A DNA stretch of 64,000 nt, taken from assembly GCF_030247185.1 (NCBI RefSeq), contig NC_080571.1, positions 65,262,172 to 65,326,171 on the forward strand, read 5' to 3'. Shown here piece after piece: positions 51,780-62,094 of the stretch. Positions within the stretch are counted from its first letter, which is position 1, and each line of letters opens with the position of its first letter. The notes below the pieces were generated by a model. The model was not told the origin of the DNA. It did no database searches and saw nothing but the letters and a program-made list of their open reading frames with translations. This stretch comes from Malaya genurostris. Its lineage: Eukaryota; Arthropoda; Insecta; Diptera; Culicidae. The translations under genes were made by a program, and so were the position numbers.

Positions 51780-52597
51780 TATTTTTTCATGTTAAAGTAC
51801 AATCCTTCCGGGTAATTGTGGAATATAATTTCATTCAAATGACTGCCTCGGCTGGCCTTACAGTACGCCATACGGTCGGTCCAGTTTTTTAATACATTTT
51901 CGATTGTATGCAGCTTTATTTCAGCTATGGATGCACGAATGTTATCCTTCAAGGCTTGAATTGTCTCTGGCTTGTCCACATAACACTTATTTTGACAGCC
52001 GCTCAAAGATAATAGTCTAACGGTGTCAAATCACAACTCCGAGGCGGCCAAACGACATCCGAATTTCGACTGATAATTCGATCTTCGAAGTCTGTGCACA
52101 GATGATCGATCGTAGCGTTGGCTGTGTGGCACGGAGCGCCGTCTTGTTGGAACCAAAAGGTGTACAAGTCTTCCTCTTCAAGTAACGGGAAGAAACAATC
52201 GCAAATCATGGCGCGGTACCGCTCACCATTGACCGTGGCGGCGGCTCCTGCCTCATTTTCTAAGAAAAAAGGCCCAATGATGCCGCCAGACAAAAATCCG
52301 CACCAAACCGTCACTCTCTGAGATCGGCTTCTCCATGATGACGTGGGGGTTTTCCGTCCCCAGATGCGACAATTTTGCTTATTAACATACCCGCCGAGAT
52401 GAAAATGTGCCTCACCCGAGAAGATGATTTTTTTGCACACATTCCGCAACATTACCATGATTTTAAAAGTAAAACTGCACTATTTTCACGCGGTCCTCAA
52501 GCGTATACACAACCATTTTCGTTCAGCGGAAGGATACAACTAAGTTTCTGTCAAAATAACCGCTAGTTCAAAAATAAATATTAGATGGCGGACCCTG
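51780..52597 (-). pseudogene. D,D41D (rosa-like) transposon relic, copy 2, internally deleted
   Basis: The right terminus reads inward CAGGGTCCGCCATCTAATAT, with TA at 52598-52599. A start MVVYTLEDRVKIVQFYF is followed by a stop and a deletion that removes most of the DNA-binding half. The reading then continues KIIFSGEAHFHLGGYVNKQN, VTVWCGFLSGGIIGPFFLEN, YTFWFQQDGAPCHTANATID, VVWPPRSCDLTPLDYYL and, after a TGG-to-TGA stop and a 1-nt deletion near 52004, KCYVDKPETIQALKDNI through SRGSHLNEIIFHNYPEG. The second and third Asp (QQDG, PLDYY) are 41 residues apart. The first catalytic position reads FSGEAHF where relatives have FSDEAHF. The left terminus was not found. Confidence 0.85.
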
Positions 52598-52599
52598 TA

Positions 52600-53590
52600 G
52601 ATTTTCAATGTCTTTGGTACATTATACTCATTTACAAATGTCAACAAAAGGGAGTAATATCAACTCAAATTTTTCGAGAAGCATATTTACCCAAAATGTC
52701 GTAATACCCGTTGTATTAAATTTTGGGTAGGTATGGTTTTTACGAAACAGTGCGACTTTTGATCCAATTCTTTAGAACCACAAGTAAGCGTGCTCATTAT
52801 CTTGACACACAAATAAAAATTCACATTCGAATCACTTGAAAAATCATGTAAAATAGTTCCAACTGTCAAATTGAGTATTATACGTGACGAAAATGAATGT
52901 TATGCGAACATCCTCTAAAATGAATAGTGTGTTATCAGTTCGTTTACGTGAATTGACCCAAGAATCAAACAATGTACGTGTATTCCCGATGTGAAAAATT
53001 CAATTTTGAACATGGTGAACAGTGAGTCCTTCAAGTGTAAGTAGTTTGAACATTCGTAGGAAATTTTTTTGGTTACAATTTTTTACTACAAAGCAAAATG
53101 AATTATGATTTTGATTTAAATTAATCTGTCAACTATGCCCGTTTTGTAAGCCTCACAAACCCACACGCACGATGTTATCGGTATCTGGTGGTTTTTACAG
53201 CCATTGAACTTCTGTGTTATCTCCGGTGGAAACCTTAACGAGTGAACACGGTGAAAATTTGAGTATTTCGCGAGAAAAGATTTTCACCCTTACTTTTGCG
53301 ACTACACGTTGTCACGCATCGAGATTTTCACTTGTAGTGAAAAGAAACGAAAATTAACTGGCATTATAGCCCAACTTGCTGTGCCATCAATCGGTGCCAT
53401 TTCAAGTGAGATGACACCACCCAGAAGTGCAGAATAAGAAGAACTTCTATGCAGATTTTCTGAAATAAATGTTCATGTTTTTATGGTAAGAATCCTAATG
53501 ATTTTTATGAAAATTTTGAAAATCTCCAACCAATATTTAAAATAACAGTTTTCTGGTATCTGAATGTGATATGAGTACTACACTACATTT
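52600..53590. other. no gene recognised
   Basis: About 1 kb, AT-rich, no coding frame of note and no repeat partner seen. Confidence 0.45.
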
Positions 53591-54208
53591 TATATACTGC
53601 ACATACTTGCATATCAGTCCCATATGGGAAATCGGCATGTTGAGAAAAAGACGATCAAAAGTTTATTTCCGATTTTTTTTTATTTATTGTGCTCCCTAAT
53701 GCTGGTCCCAGGTTGGCGGTTCAATGCATAGGACGCTGGTCTTACAAGCCAGCTGTCGTATGTTCGAGCCCCGACCTGGAAGGATTCTTAGTGTCAGTAG
53801 GATCCATAGTACTAGCCATGCAATGATTCTGTACGCTAAGCATCGGCTGCGAAGTCTGTTGAAACAGAAAGGCCAAATTCCACGAAAGGAATGTAATGCC
53901 AAGACTTTGCTTTGCTCCCTAATGCTAAATCTTGGTATTATTACATGAAATATCGGTAATACACCTTTGCTGTTCCAATATTGCAACAAATGAAATTATT
54001 GAAATTTTGCACTGAATGGGACTGATATGCGGGTACTTTAGCATATGGGACACAGAAATGAGTTGATATTTTTTTATATTTTACTGAACAAACCCTCAAC
54101 TTTCATTGCAATTTCTGAGAGTATATCGAGGAAAGACTCCATTCCTCAAGCTAACTCAAAATTGGCGAAAATCGATATGAGACTAATATGCGAGTATAGG
54201 CAGTATAT
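53591..54208. mobile_element. MITE with ~35-bp inverted ends, carrying a nested SINE
   Basis: The left end is TATATACTGCACATACTTGC, then ATATCAGTCCCATAT; the right end, inverted, is CATATACTGCCTATACTCGC, then ATATTAGTCTCATAT. The interior holds 'gctaactcaaaattggcg' and a second 'gggactgatatgcgggta'. With the 209-bp SINE and its 14-bp duplication removed, the element is about 395 bp. The 130-bp element at 26108-26238 is a deleted relative. Confidence 0.8.
53704..53912 (+). mobile_element. tRNA-Val-derived SINE nested in a MITE, perfect 14-bp target duplication
   Basis: TGCTCCCTAATGCT flanks the element at 53690-53703 and 53913-53926. The head GGTTGGCGGTTCAATGCATA leads to the anticodon arm CTGGT-CTTACAA-GCCAG (TAC, Val) and the B box TATGTTCGAGCCCCG. 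The body and tail ('ggccaaattccacgaaagga', 'atgccaagactttg') follow. This is the reference copy for the family here. It is not a tRNA gene, since the 3' side of the acceptor stem is absent. Confidence 0.9.
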
Positions 54209-54563
54209 GAATCAAATAATTTTTACTGGATTTTGCATTAAACAGCTTTAAAATGGCAGTCCATTGAAACCTACGAGAAAAGTAGATTCCGACCGCAACA
54301 TCATAGAGCTAAGGCAGTGTGTCTTATTAAATATGTTATAAACAAAGTAGGGCGGGAAATATTCACATAACTTTTCACGTAACTATGATTGATCTTTTTT
54401 TTAAATGAAGAAAAAATGTTTTTTTCTGGAAAAAGATGCCAGTTGACAGGTCTGGTCCTAGGCGCGAATCAAACCCCCTTGAATCAAATTGATTATTTTT
54501 CGGAAGAACTGTTTTGCAATGAAAAAATCTCGTCAACGTATAAACATATTTATGTGAAGTACA
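54209..54563. other. no gene recognised
   Basis: AT-rich spacer before the second GGGTAC array. Confidence 0.4.
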
Positions 54564-54800
54564 AATGGTCGGGTAAACGATCCAAAAAAAAAATTTACCC
54601 GTACCCGACCCGTACCCGAGTGAGCGGTAAATTTTTTTACCCGTACCCGACCCGTACCCGAGTGAGCAGTAAAAATTTTTACCCGTAACCGACCCGTACC
54701 CGATTGAAAATAAAAATTTTTACCCGTACCCGACCAAAAACCCGTCGGGTACGGGTACGGGTCGGGTTTCGGGTAAAATACCCGATACCCGACCATCTCT
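54564..54800. repeat. TACCCGTACCCGACCCG minisatellite (array 2), with inverted TGGTCGGGTA ends
   Basis: The left edge reads ATGGTCGGGTAA; the right edge reads ATACCCGACCATCTCT, its inverse. Inside are four or so units of TACCCGTACCCGACCCGTAC with the variable spacer GAGTGAGCGGTAAA, then a short inverted 'gtcgggtacgggtacgggtc'. Frames reading YPYPTRTRVS or RVRVKKF repeat are artefacts. Confidence 0.85.
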
Positions 54801-55342
54801 ATTATATAGGATCATCTATAGCAACGATAGCCAGATGAATACAATATCATACTTTGTCCAGAAATTATAATTGGCTAGTTGTGAAAACTGAAAGTGTGAA
54901 TTCGATTGGCTAGAAATAAGAAAATGTTATTTTTATATACTAAACTGATAGTACACATCGATTGCCTGCTAACTACGAGAGGTTTATAGTTCCTCTGTGA
55001 TATTTGAATCCATTCGATACAAATATTGCATTTAAGCGGGGCTAGTCGATGAAATGATTTGTGTTATCGGAATTCGATCAAGCAAGTATCCAACTGAGTG
55101 CAAACAAACTATTTGCGATTTGTTTACTTTCGTACAAAATCAATTTTCAAATCGCCTAAAAACTTATTTTTAAAAGGAACGTATGTATTTTCCCGATCAC
55201 TTTCATTTTCGAATAAAGTGAAATAAAAAACTGCAAAGAAAATAAAAACAAAAATCGGTGTGTGAAAGAAAAATCAGAGCGGTAAAATACTGATGCTAAT
55301 TTAAAAAAAACCCTTCTTAATCCACTTAGTGGATTTTTCATA
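54801..55342. other. no gene recognised
   Basis: AT-rich spacer. Confidence 0.4.
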
Positions 55343-55590
55343 GATCCTGAAAAATCACCATGGGCAGGGGTACGAAAAATTTCCGAAATCGAAGAATTTT
55401 TTTGATGCCGAAAATCTGAGAATAGCATGAAACGGTGAGATTTAGTGTCATAAAAAAAATCAAAAGATCGACTTTCTGGGACTTAGAATGCTTCACTTTT
55501 TTAAGATGACACTAAATCTCGACATTTGATGCAATTTTAAGACTTTTGGTTTACAATTCTTCGATTTCGAAATGGTGATTTTTCAAGATC
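55343..55590. mobile_element. fold-back element, ~250 bp
   Basis: The arm at 55343-55451 (starting GATCCTGAAAAATCACCAT and ending GAGATTTAGTGTCAT) is inverted at 55506-55590 (GATCTTGAAAAATCACCAT ... GAGATTTAGTGTCAT), with a 54-nt loop. The left arm has a short extra segment. No coding. Confidence 0.75.
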
Positions 55591-55744
55591 GAAAATGTTC
55601 AAACTTCAACCACCGGGCAGCATCCCTTACCCGTATCCGATATAGCTCAAATTTTACATGCGGACATTTTTCAAAGTGCTTAAACTGTTGAGCACTACCG
55701 CTTTACGAATTTAGAGGTGATCCCAAAATATTAGCACCCTTATA
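55591..55744. other. no gene recognised
   Basis: Short AT-rich spacer. Confidence 0.35.
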
Positions 55745-56420
55745 TATTAGAGTGGTAAAAAACAACGTGTTTTATCGGTTACGTCACTTATACTATCATA
55801 TTCCCGGAACCTAAAGTCGCAGTCATTTGATCTTCGAACTTGATCAATGGCCCAATAGTAGCTTTAAAAACAAGCCTACACAGAAAGAAATAATGAAATT
55901 TACACGAGATGTAAATCAATAGTAACATGTGATAGACATGGGTTGAATCGAAATTTTGATTGAAAACCTTCATCGGTGCAAAACTAAATTGAATTGCATT
56001 GAATTTTCAATGAATATAACTGTATCTTTCAATTAACGCTTATTTTGCGATTAAATTGTATTGAAACGTACAGAATTGTAAAGTAATTTTATGTTCAATT
56101 ACGTGCTCCAAATATGTGCATGAAAATAGATGTAAATTCACAAAATATTTTTATCTGTGTAAGCTTGTTAAAATCGGTTTAACCATATCTGAGAAAAATT
56201 CGCGGTAACAAAACAACGCGTTTTGTCGGTTACGTCACTTATATCATCATATATCCAGAACCAGAACTCACAACCATTTGATCTTCGAACTTGATCAACG
56301 GTCTAATAATAGCTTTCAAACTGGCTTAAGCTAGTTAAAATCGGTTAAGCCATCTCGGAGAAATTTGTGCGGTAAAAAACGTTTGTCGCGTTTTGTCGGT
56401 CTATAGCACTCTTGTCTTGT
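55745..56420. repeat. two units of the ~173-bp CGACAAAACGCGTT repeat, with a MITE between
   Basis: Each unit contains 'aacaacgtgttttatcggtt' or 'aacaacgcgttttgtcggtt', then 'acgtcacttatactatcata', 'ggaacc', 'catttgatcttcgaacttga', 'tcaatggcccaatagtagct', and a 'gcttgttaaaatcgg' end. The MITE at 55877-56161 interrupts the first unit. The family reappears in quantity at 62960-64000. Confidence 0.7.
55877..56161. mobile_element. MITE with TACACAGAWA ends, 285 bp
   Basis: Left end TACACAGAAAGAAATAATGA and right end, inverted, TTACACAGATAAAAATATTT. 'gaaatttacacgagatgtaa' near the left and 'agatgtaaattcacaaaat' near the right are also inverted copies. It splits a tandem-repeat unit at '..acaagcc / agcttgtt'. 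Confidence 0.65.
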
Positions 56421-56613
56421 AACAATCATGCTCCTGGGTTGGACAGAATTGAACTCAGCTTGGTGAATAATTTGAACGGGCCTCGCAAAAAGATACTTGT
56501 TGGAATTGTTCAACAAGTTTCTTAAGCAAAATATTGTACCTTTTAACTGGAGGCAAGTGAGTGTTATCGTCATTTAAATACCGAAAAACCCAGCTTCCAA
56601 TCATAACTCATAT
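56421..56613. other. no gene recognised
   Basis: Spacer; nothing coding. Confidence 0.35.
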
Positions 56614-56785
56614 ACCGGGTGTACAAATATGGAACTCGTTTATGCCAAAACACGTTTATTTTGAGAACATGGATACAGTTTTACTCATAAAAATGTTACA
56701 TTTTTCCTATCTCTTGGGCAATTTATGAATTGGCTTTGGCGTCAATCCATCCATCGATTCACTTTTCACCTTTTAAAAAGTAAAA
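56614..56785 (-). pseudogene. mariner C-terminal relic with one terminus
   Basis: A terminus ACCGGGTGTACAAATATGGA begins at 56614. On the minus strand, translation across frames gives RWMD, then AKANSFINCPRDRKNVTFL, resembling the last 30-40 residues of a mariner transposase (WIDAK...LPKRWEK). The catalytic part is gone. Confidence 0.5.
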
Positions 56786-57151
56786 TGTGTATTGTTAAGG
56801 TGAAATGTAGCGGAATGCACGCGTCGCGTTTTTGATTGATTATTTAAAAATTAGACCGATTTTCGAAAAACCAAACAATACTCAAGTTTTCGCAATTAAA
56901 TTTACCACAACTAAGTGTTTTTATTATTTCGAAAGTTTCCTTTACCGAGACATAATTGATTTCTGAAATGTATAAATGATGATGATTTTGAACTAAAAAA
57001 TGGTCTTTGAAGCAAAATTTTACAAAGAATCTGAAAAGGCAACTCACTTTTATGAAATTTTAGCCGAAATAACCGAAATTCGACAAAGTGTCAATATCAA
57101 TTAGAAACGCACGGTGGGTTCGGTGGCATTATATCGTAAGAAAAAAATACA
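56786..57151. other. no gene recognised
   Basis: AT-rich spacer between two mariner relics. Confidence 0.35.
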
Positions 57152-58244
57152 TATTTGGCGTACAAATTAAATCGATTCGTTTTTTTGGGACCAATAATGC
57201 ATTTATTTCAAAATAAAGAGTTTAAAGATTAATCAAAGTATCGCCTATCGGCAGTTACTACTTTTTCCCACCTTTCAGGCAATTTTTAAATTTCATCTCA
57301 AAAAAATCTCTCGTCTTTGATGTGATCCAAATTTGAAACCGATTTTCGATTTCTGCAAAAGAAACAAAAGAAACCGATTTTCGATTTTTGCAAAACGATC
57401 CGTCGGAACAACCAGTAATCAGTAGGAGCAGTGTCAGGAGAATACTGCAGGTGCGGTAAAATGTCCACACTTAAGTGTTTTCAAATATTTTCTTCACGAC
57501 TTTTGCGACATGAGGCCAAGCGTTGTCATGCAGAAGAATAACTTTATCATGTCTTTGCTTATATTCCGGCCCTTCTTCTTGTAGTGCATGGCCCGAACGC
57601 ATCAATTGAAGACTATACCGATAAAGTATCGCATGGTTGTAGCAGCTTATAGTACATAACACCCTTTTGGTCCCATCAGATGCACAACAAGACCTTCGAT
57701 TTTGAGGTCAATGGAAGCAATTGTCCGAAAATAGCGTAATATTTTTTTTATCTTGGAATTATCATAGAATATCCATTTCTCATTCTCAGTAACAATTCCC
57801 GATTGCGCAATCACCTTTCAATGTTTCTCGGTTTCATCAGTTCATAAGGCGCTCAACTGCCATGCTTTTGAATCATTCCCATGGAATTTAATCGTACAGA
57901 AATTGCTTGTTAATTCATTTCTAATGATTCTATAAGTGTAATTTCCTCTCGCGTTTGACTCGGATTTTCATCTAGTAATGCCTCCAACTCTTTGTCTTTG
58001 AATTTTTAGGTTGTCCAGAGTTGGTTTTTTGAAACGTCGAAACCATTCCCTACATGTTTATCACCATAAATAATCACAAGCATTTGATGCACTTCAGCTG
58101 CACTTTTCTTCCAATTAAAACAAATCTTTAAAAAAACTCAAAGCAACTGAATATTATTGGCAGATGATCGACACCAGCTGTTCCAGTTCAATATTAATAA
58201 TATAGAGGCATCTTTTGAAACCGGATCGAACTAATTTGTACTCT
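57152..58244 (-). mobile_element. degenerate mariner element, ~1.09 kb
   Basis: The worn termini TTGGCGTACAAATTAAATCG (left) and, inverted, GGAAGAGTACAAATTAGTTC (right) fit each other. On the minus strand, from right to left, the transposase reads KKSAAEVHQMLVIIYGDKHV, KELEALLDENPSQTREEI, then after stops SKVLLCI-WDQKGVMYYKLL. Next come YKQRHDKVILLHDNAWPHVA with the second catalytic Asp and YSPDTAPTDYWLFRR with the third. The end reads TSKTRDFFEMKFKNCLKGGK. Many stops and frameshifts make it old. The right end abuts an RNase H LINE tail. Confidence 0.8.
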
Positions 58245-59060
58245 TCCAGGCAATGAAAGAGCCGATATTTAAGCCAAATGTGGTGCTTATGAGAGACCGA
58301 TTGCTTTCAACGCATTCTACAGCGCGTCTCGCCAAAGAACACTTGCCAGCTGGTAAGCTTCTTGGGATAAAGATGATCTGGGTCGGTGGATGCACTCAAT
58401 TATTCCTAAAATATCGACAAAGGCATGGCTCAGGGGACTGGAAGTGAGTAGGGATTTCATTCGTGTAATGTCCAGACTCATGTCCAATCACTACATGCAC
58501 ATCTCCTTCGAATTGGACTTTCCGAGACTAATCATTGTGCTTGTGGCGAAGGTTATCGCGATATTGATCATGTCGTTTGGACATGCGTGGAGTATCGTGA
58601 TGTCAGATCTCAACTAATAAATTCATAGCGTACCCATGGTAGACTATCTAATGTCGAAGTTCGTGACATTCTTGCTTGTCGTGACCTTACATACATGAAA
58701 CTTCTTTATCATTTCATTAAGTACATTGGAGTTCTAATTTAAATTTTATTTTATGTAAGACCCCTTTTTCATGTATAAGTTCAACCAATAGCCAGCTATA
58801 TTATATGAATAAAAGTGATGAACTGATACAAACAAACCTGAAATAGTTATAAGATCATGTACAAAATAAATGTATTTTATTTAATGTAATTTATAATAGC
58901 AAATCGCTACATAAAAACAGTGTTTAGATTAACTAATAATTAACCAACATACTAATATGATATTTGAAATGTATTATGTTTAAAGTACTAAATGTTTAAA
59001 GTGAATGCCACGGCGAAGAAAAACTTATGTATATTGCCTATGAAATAAACGCATTTATGG
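58245..59060 (+). mobile_element. LINE 3' end: RNase H and CCHC tail, I/LOA-like
   Basis: The reading starts in an RNase H motif (GNERADI, stop, AKCGAYERPIAF), continues SWDKDDLGRWMHSIIPKIST, KAWLRGLEVSRDFIRVMSRL and MSNHY. After a frameshift near 58498 it gives AHLLRIGLSETNHCACGEGY and RDIDHVVWTCVEY, with the C-x-C-x(n)-H-x(n)-C zinc-knuckle residues. It ends VEVRDILACRDLTYMKLLY and YIGVLI. The 3' untranslated part ends near 59060 with 'gcgaagaaaaacttatgta' and 'gaaataaacgcatttatgg'. An RNase H after the reverse transcriptase is known from the I and LOA groups. The 5' part was lost or replaced by the adjoining mariner. Confidence 0.75.
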
Positions 59061-59930
59061 AAAATAATTGTACTCCCAATATAACATTAACACAAAGAAA
59101 AATTATAATATAAAATGTCTCTACTAATTCGAACAACGAAAGTCAATTGAGTGGAATGAAATACATTGATAGTTAATGTCTCGGAATTTCTTATTTCAAC
59201 AGTTTTTAAATCGACAATGAAATTCGACAGCGCTCGTTCATGCGCGTCAAGTGAATACTTATGTAAATTATGTAAATTGCATCTTATCGGCTTGAAGGGT
59301 CTGGTGAATTACTATTTGGTACTGACAAAGTTACTGAAAATACTTCTAAATCTATACTTGCTACTAAATTCAGGCACATACATTGTTAGTCGATACATAT
59401 ACATATAACCTCATGTTAGTCAGCTATAAATACTCATGGTTCATAGTAATCACTAACAGTAAAGATTATATTATGATATAGTTTATTTTACAAGCCAACA
59501 AAACGTGTGGTAAGCCCACTGCGCTCAATCACTGAAAATAATCCTGGTATCGATATGTCGGTTCTGCCTGTTTTGCTTTGTGCCACGATTCATTCAACTC
59601 AAGCGGTACAAATTCGTTTTCATCTTAAGTGCGTGCCCCATCAATACAAACAAGAGGTAATCTGATGGTGCCAGGTATGACGAGTAAGCCGGATGAGCAA
59701 GAGCTTCTCAGTTGTACGAGTCAACCGAATCTTTGGTGACTCTAATGGTCATTGTATTCTGAGTTTATCTTTATTCGAAGCTCCATATATACAACAGCGA
59801 AGAAAAACTTATGTAAATTAACGTTTTAAGAAAATTTATTCCGTCAAAATTTGTCATGTCTGACTTAAAAAAAACAGAAATCTATCCTAACACAATGAAC
59901 GAAGGGATAGATTAAAACATCAAATGCGCA
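59061..59930. other. no gene; second fragment of the LINE 3' end near 59806
   Basis: AT-rich spacer. 'gcgaagaaaaacttatgtaa' at about 59806-59826 repeats the LINE's 3' untranslated string found near 59013-59033, so another decayed copy ended here. Confidence 0.45.
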
Positions 59931-61560
59931 ATTTCCACATCCACGCATGGTACACACATCAGGCACCCTCCCGCCGGATTGAATCAGGCATGGCTGACTG
60001 AGAGTTTTTCTTTGTATATATACAAAAAAAAGAAATCCAATGTTTGTCAGTGACGTGCTTCACGGAATGCTGAAGGATGCTCAGCTTCAAAATCCATACG
60101 CATGCAGTTGCTAGCAGATCGTGAAAATTCACAGCACGTCGGTCGGTCGAGCAGGGTAGAACACAAATCTAATAATCACTTCACGTAAGAAAAGTGGTGC
60201 TACTGCTGCCATTACTGCCGACAATCCAAACACAGAGAGAGAGAGAGCAAAACATAACAGGGACGAAAGCCCTTATCCCGACCAGCGGGAGCAGCACAGC
60301 AGCCAGCAACAACAGCAACAACGAAAAAAAAACACAAACCGACGTTCGCTAGAGGTTTTTGAGCTTTAAAGGAGAGATTTTGCAAGCACCGGTGAAATTC
60401 AATAAGGTCCACATTAAACATTTATAGCAGTCAGGCTAAAGCCATTCCTAGGGGGCATGGATGGTTCCGGATTTGCGCCGGGGTTATTGACAGGAAGAGT
60501 GGAAAATCGATCGACCGAACAGGGGCCCAGTAATTCAATCGAGATACGGAAAGAAGCGAACAATGCGATGTCATTTGGCCGTTTCGACGCGACGGCAAGA
60601 AACTTCTTATCTTCGGCCGGAAGCGCCAGGAAGTGACAACAAAAGAGAAACGAGCGGAAACTATAACGAGCCGAAGAAGTGTCCAAATAAAGACGCTCGA
60701 TTACGATGGCAAGCATTATTGGACCCACTACAGGAGCGGTGGGGCAAGGCAGCAGCAAGCAATTCAAAATTAATGCTACAACTTTTAAACTGCTTTTTAA
60801 TGTCTGCTGGGCGAGTTTTCGGCTCATCCACGACGAGCACACTCGGAAGAACGAATGGGATTCCTTAGTCATGAATTAGGATTTAGGGTCCACTTCACGC
60901 TGTCATTCCGGAAGGGCGGCACGATGCACGACACTTTCCCGAAAAAGCGATTCTAGTTAAATATTCATTGTGATCATTATTAGTTGCCAGTCCAGAACAC
61001 TTTGAAAAATGCCTTCACAAACTGTCATCCATCATCTGTGCTCCTGGCTAGAGCGAGAATGTATGTATTCTTCTGCTGGTGCGCAGTTAAGTGCACCCCG
61101 GAGGGACACAAACTATTTGTCATCTTTCGCGACATGTTTTCCTTCTGGGATGGGATGTGCATTTGGCACATGTAGTGTAGTAGACTTACTCGTCCAAGTG
61201 CCGAACGCTTCGGGCTGTTACGGGTTCTGCCGCTGCTGCTAAGCTATCTAAGACGCTTCATAAATTTTGTTTATTGCCCTTCGAATAACGCGCGCATCAC
61301 CATCGCCAAGCAACCAAAGTTAGTTATTATACGGACAGAGAGCGAGGGAGAGAGAGAGAGCAACTAATAAGATTTTTCTGTAGTTTCTGTCGGGAGTGGG
61401 GATAATTTTTAAATTTGAATTATACTTGACGTTTCGCTGGCATTTACGAGCGTCATCCATTGCCTTGCAAACTGGCGCTACGCTGGCGAATTACATTTCT
61501 CTAAAGTGCACTTCGGAAAACGAATCATGACTGGCTAGACTGGTTGGATGCAAAAATAAA
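59931..61560. other. unique higher-GC block, function unknown
   Basis: About 1.6 kb with CAG/CAA-rich stretches (60285-60320), (GA)n runs near 60232-60246 and 61350-61360, and overlapping open frames on both strands (60414-60872 minus, 60563-60868 plus, 60984-61242 plus). None has a recognisable domain, and each is shadowed by the other strand. No repeat partner in the window. It could be a 5' untranslated exon or conserved regulatory sequence. Confidence 0.35.
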
Positions 61561-61759
61561 GAGCTTTGCCCAAGAGCAGCGCACGAGCTATTGACGTAAT
61601 TGCTTCAAAAATTGACTGCTGATGACGAAACAAGTACATTTGGTTGTACTTCAGACTGATTCATGTTGGTTGTCTAGAAAATTTGTTGTAGCACTGGATA
61701 AACTACCTAGTAATGTAGTAGTAGTAGTTAATTTAGTAGATTTCAAACACATCTGAACC

Positions 61760-61848
61760 ATTTGTTTTACGTTTCGTCTTCGGTGCATTAGCAGTTTATA
61801 CTGAACTGCTAATGCACTGATGAGTCGAAGACGAAACGTAAAACAAAT
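61760..61848. repeat. near-perfect hairpin of the CGTTTCGTCTTCG motif
   Basis: The left arm ATTTGTTTTACGTTTCGTCTTCG plus GTGCATTAGCAGTT is inverted in the right arm, which has an extra ACTCATCA between the two parts. The loop is 7 nt. Related pieces are at 449-486 and 62298-62525. Confidence 0.8.
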
Positions 61849-62094
61849 GAAAATAGTCATGTGCGCTTATCACAAACCGATTCACTTAAGGTACCGGAAC
61901 CCAATTATGACTACGTCTGAATCAATGCATTCTTCTTGAAAAGCAATACAATTGATTCAACCTTAGCTTTAAAAAACGATCAGCGATAACCTCATCATTC
62001 AATACAAATCTTTTTCCAGCATGCTTCTCTTTTAAATCTCAGAACAGAAAACAGTCGTTGAGAACTAAAATGTTGGCGAATACGGTAATTTTTC

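Noticed and set aside
53704..53780. Possible tRNA-Val gene
   Set aside because: The anticodon arm and B box are good, but the acceptor stem is absent and the sequence continues into a SINE body with a target-site duplication.
54389..54796. YPYPTRTRV / RVRVK repeat proteins
   Set aside because: Translations of the GGGTAC minisatellite; frames on both strands are open only because the unit lacks stops.
60414..60872. 152-residue minus-strand frame and overlapping 101-residue plus-strand frame
   Set aside because: Both strands are open over the same DNA, neither has a domain, and the block looks like unique non-coding sequence.
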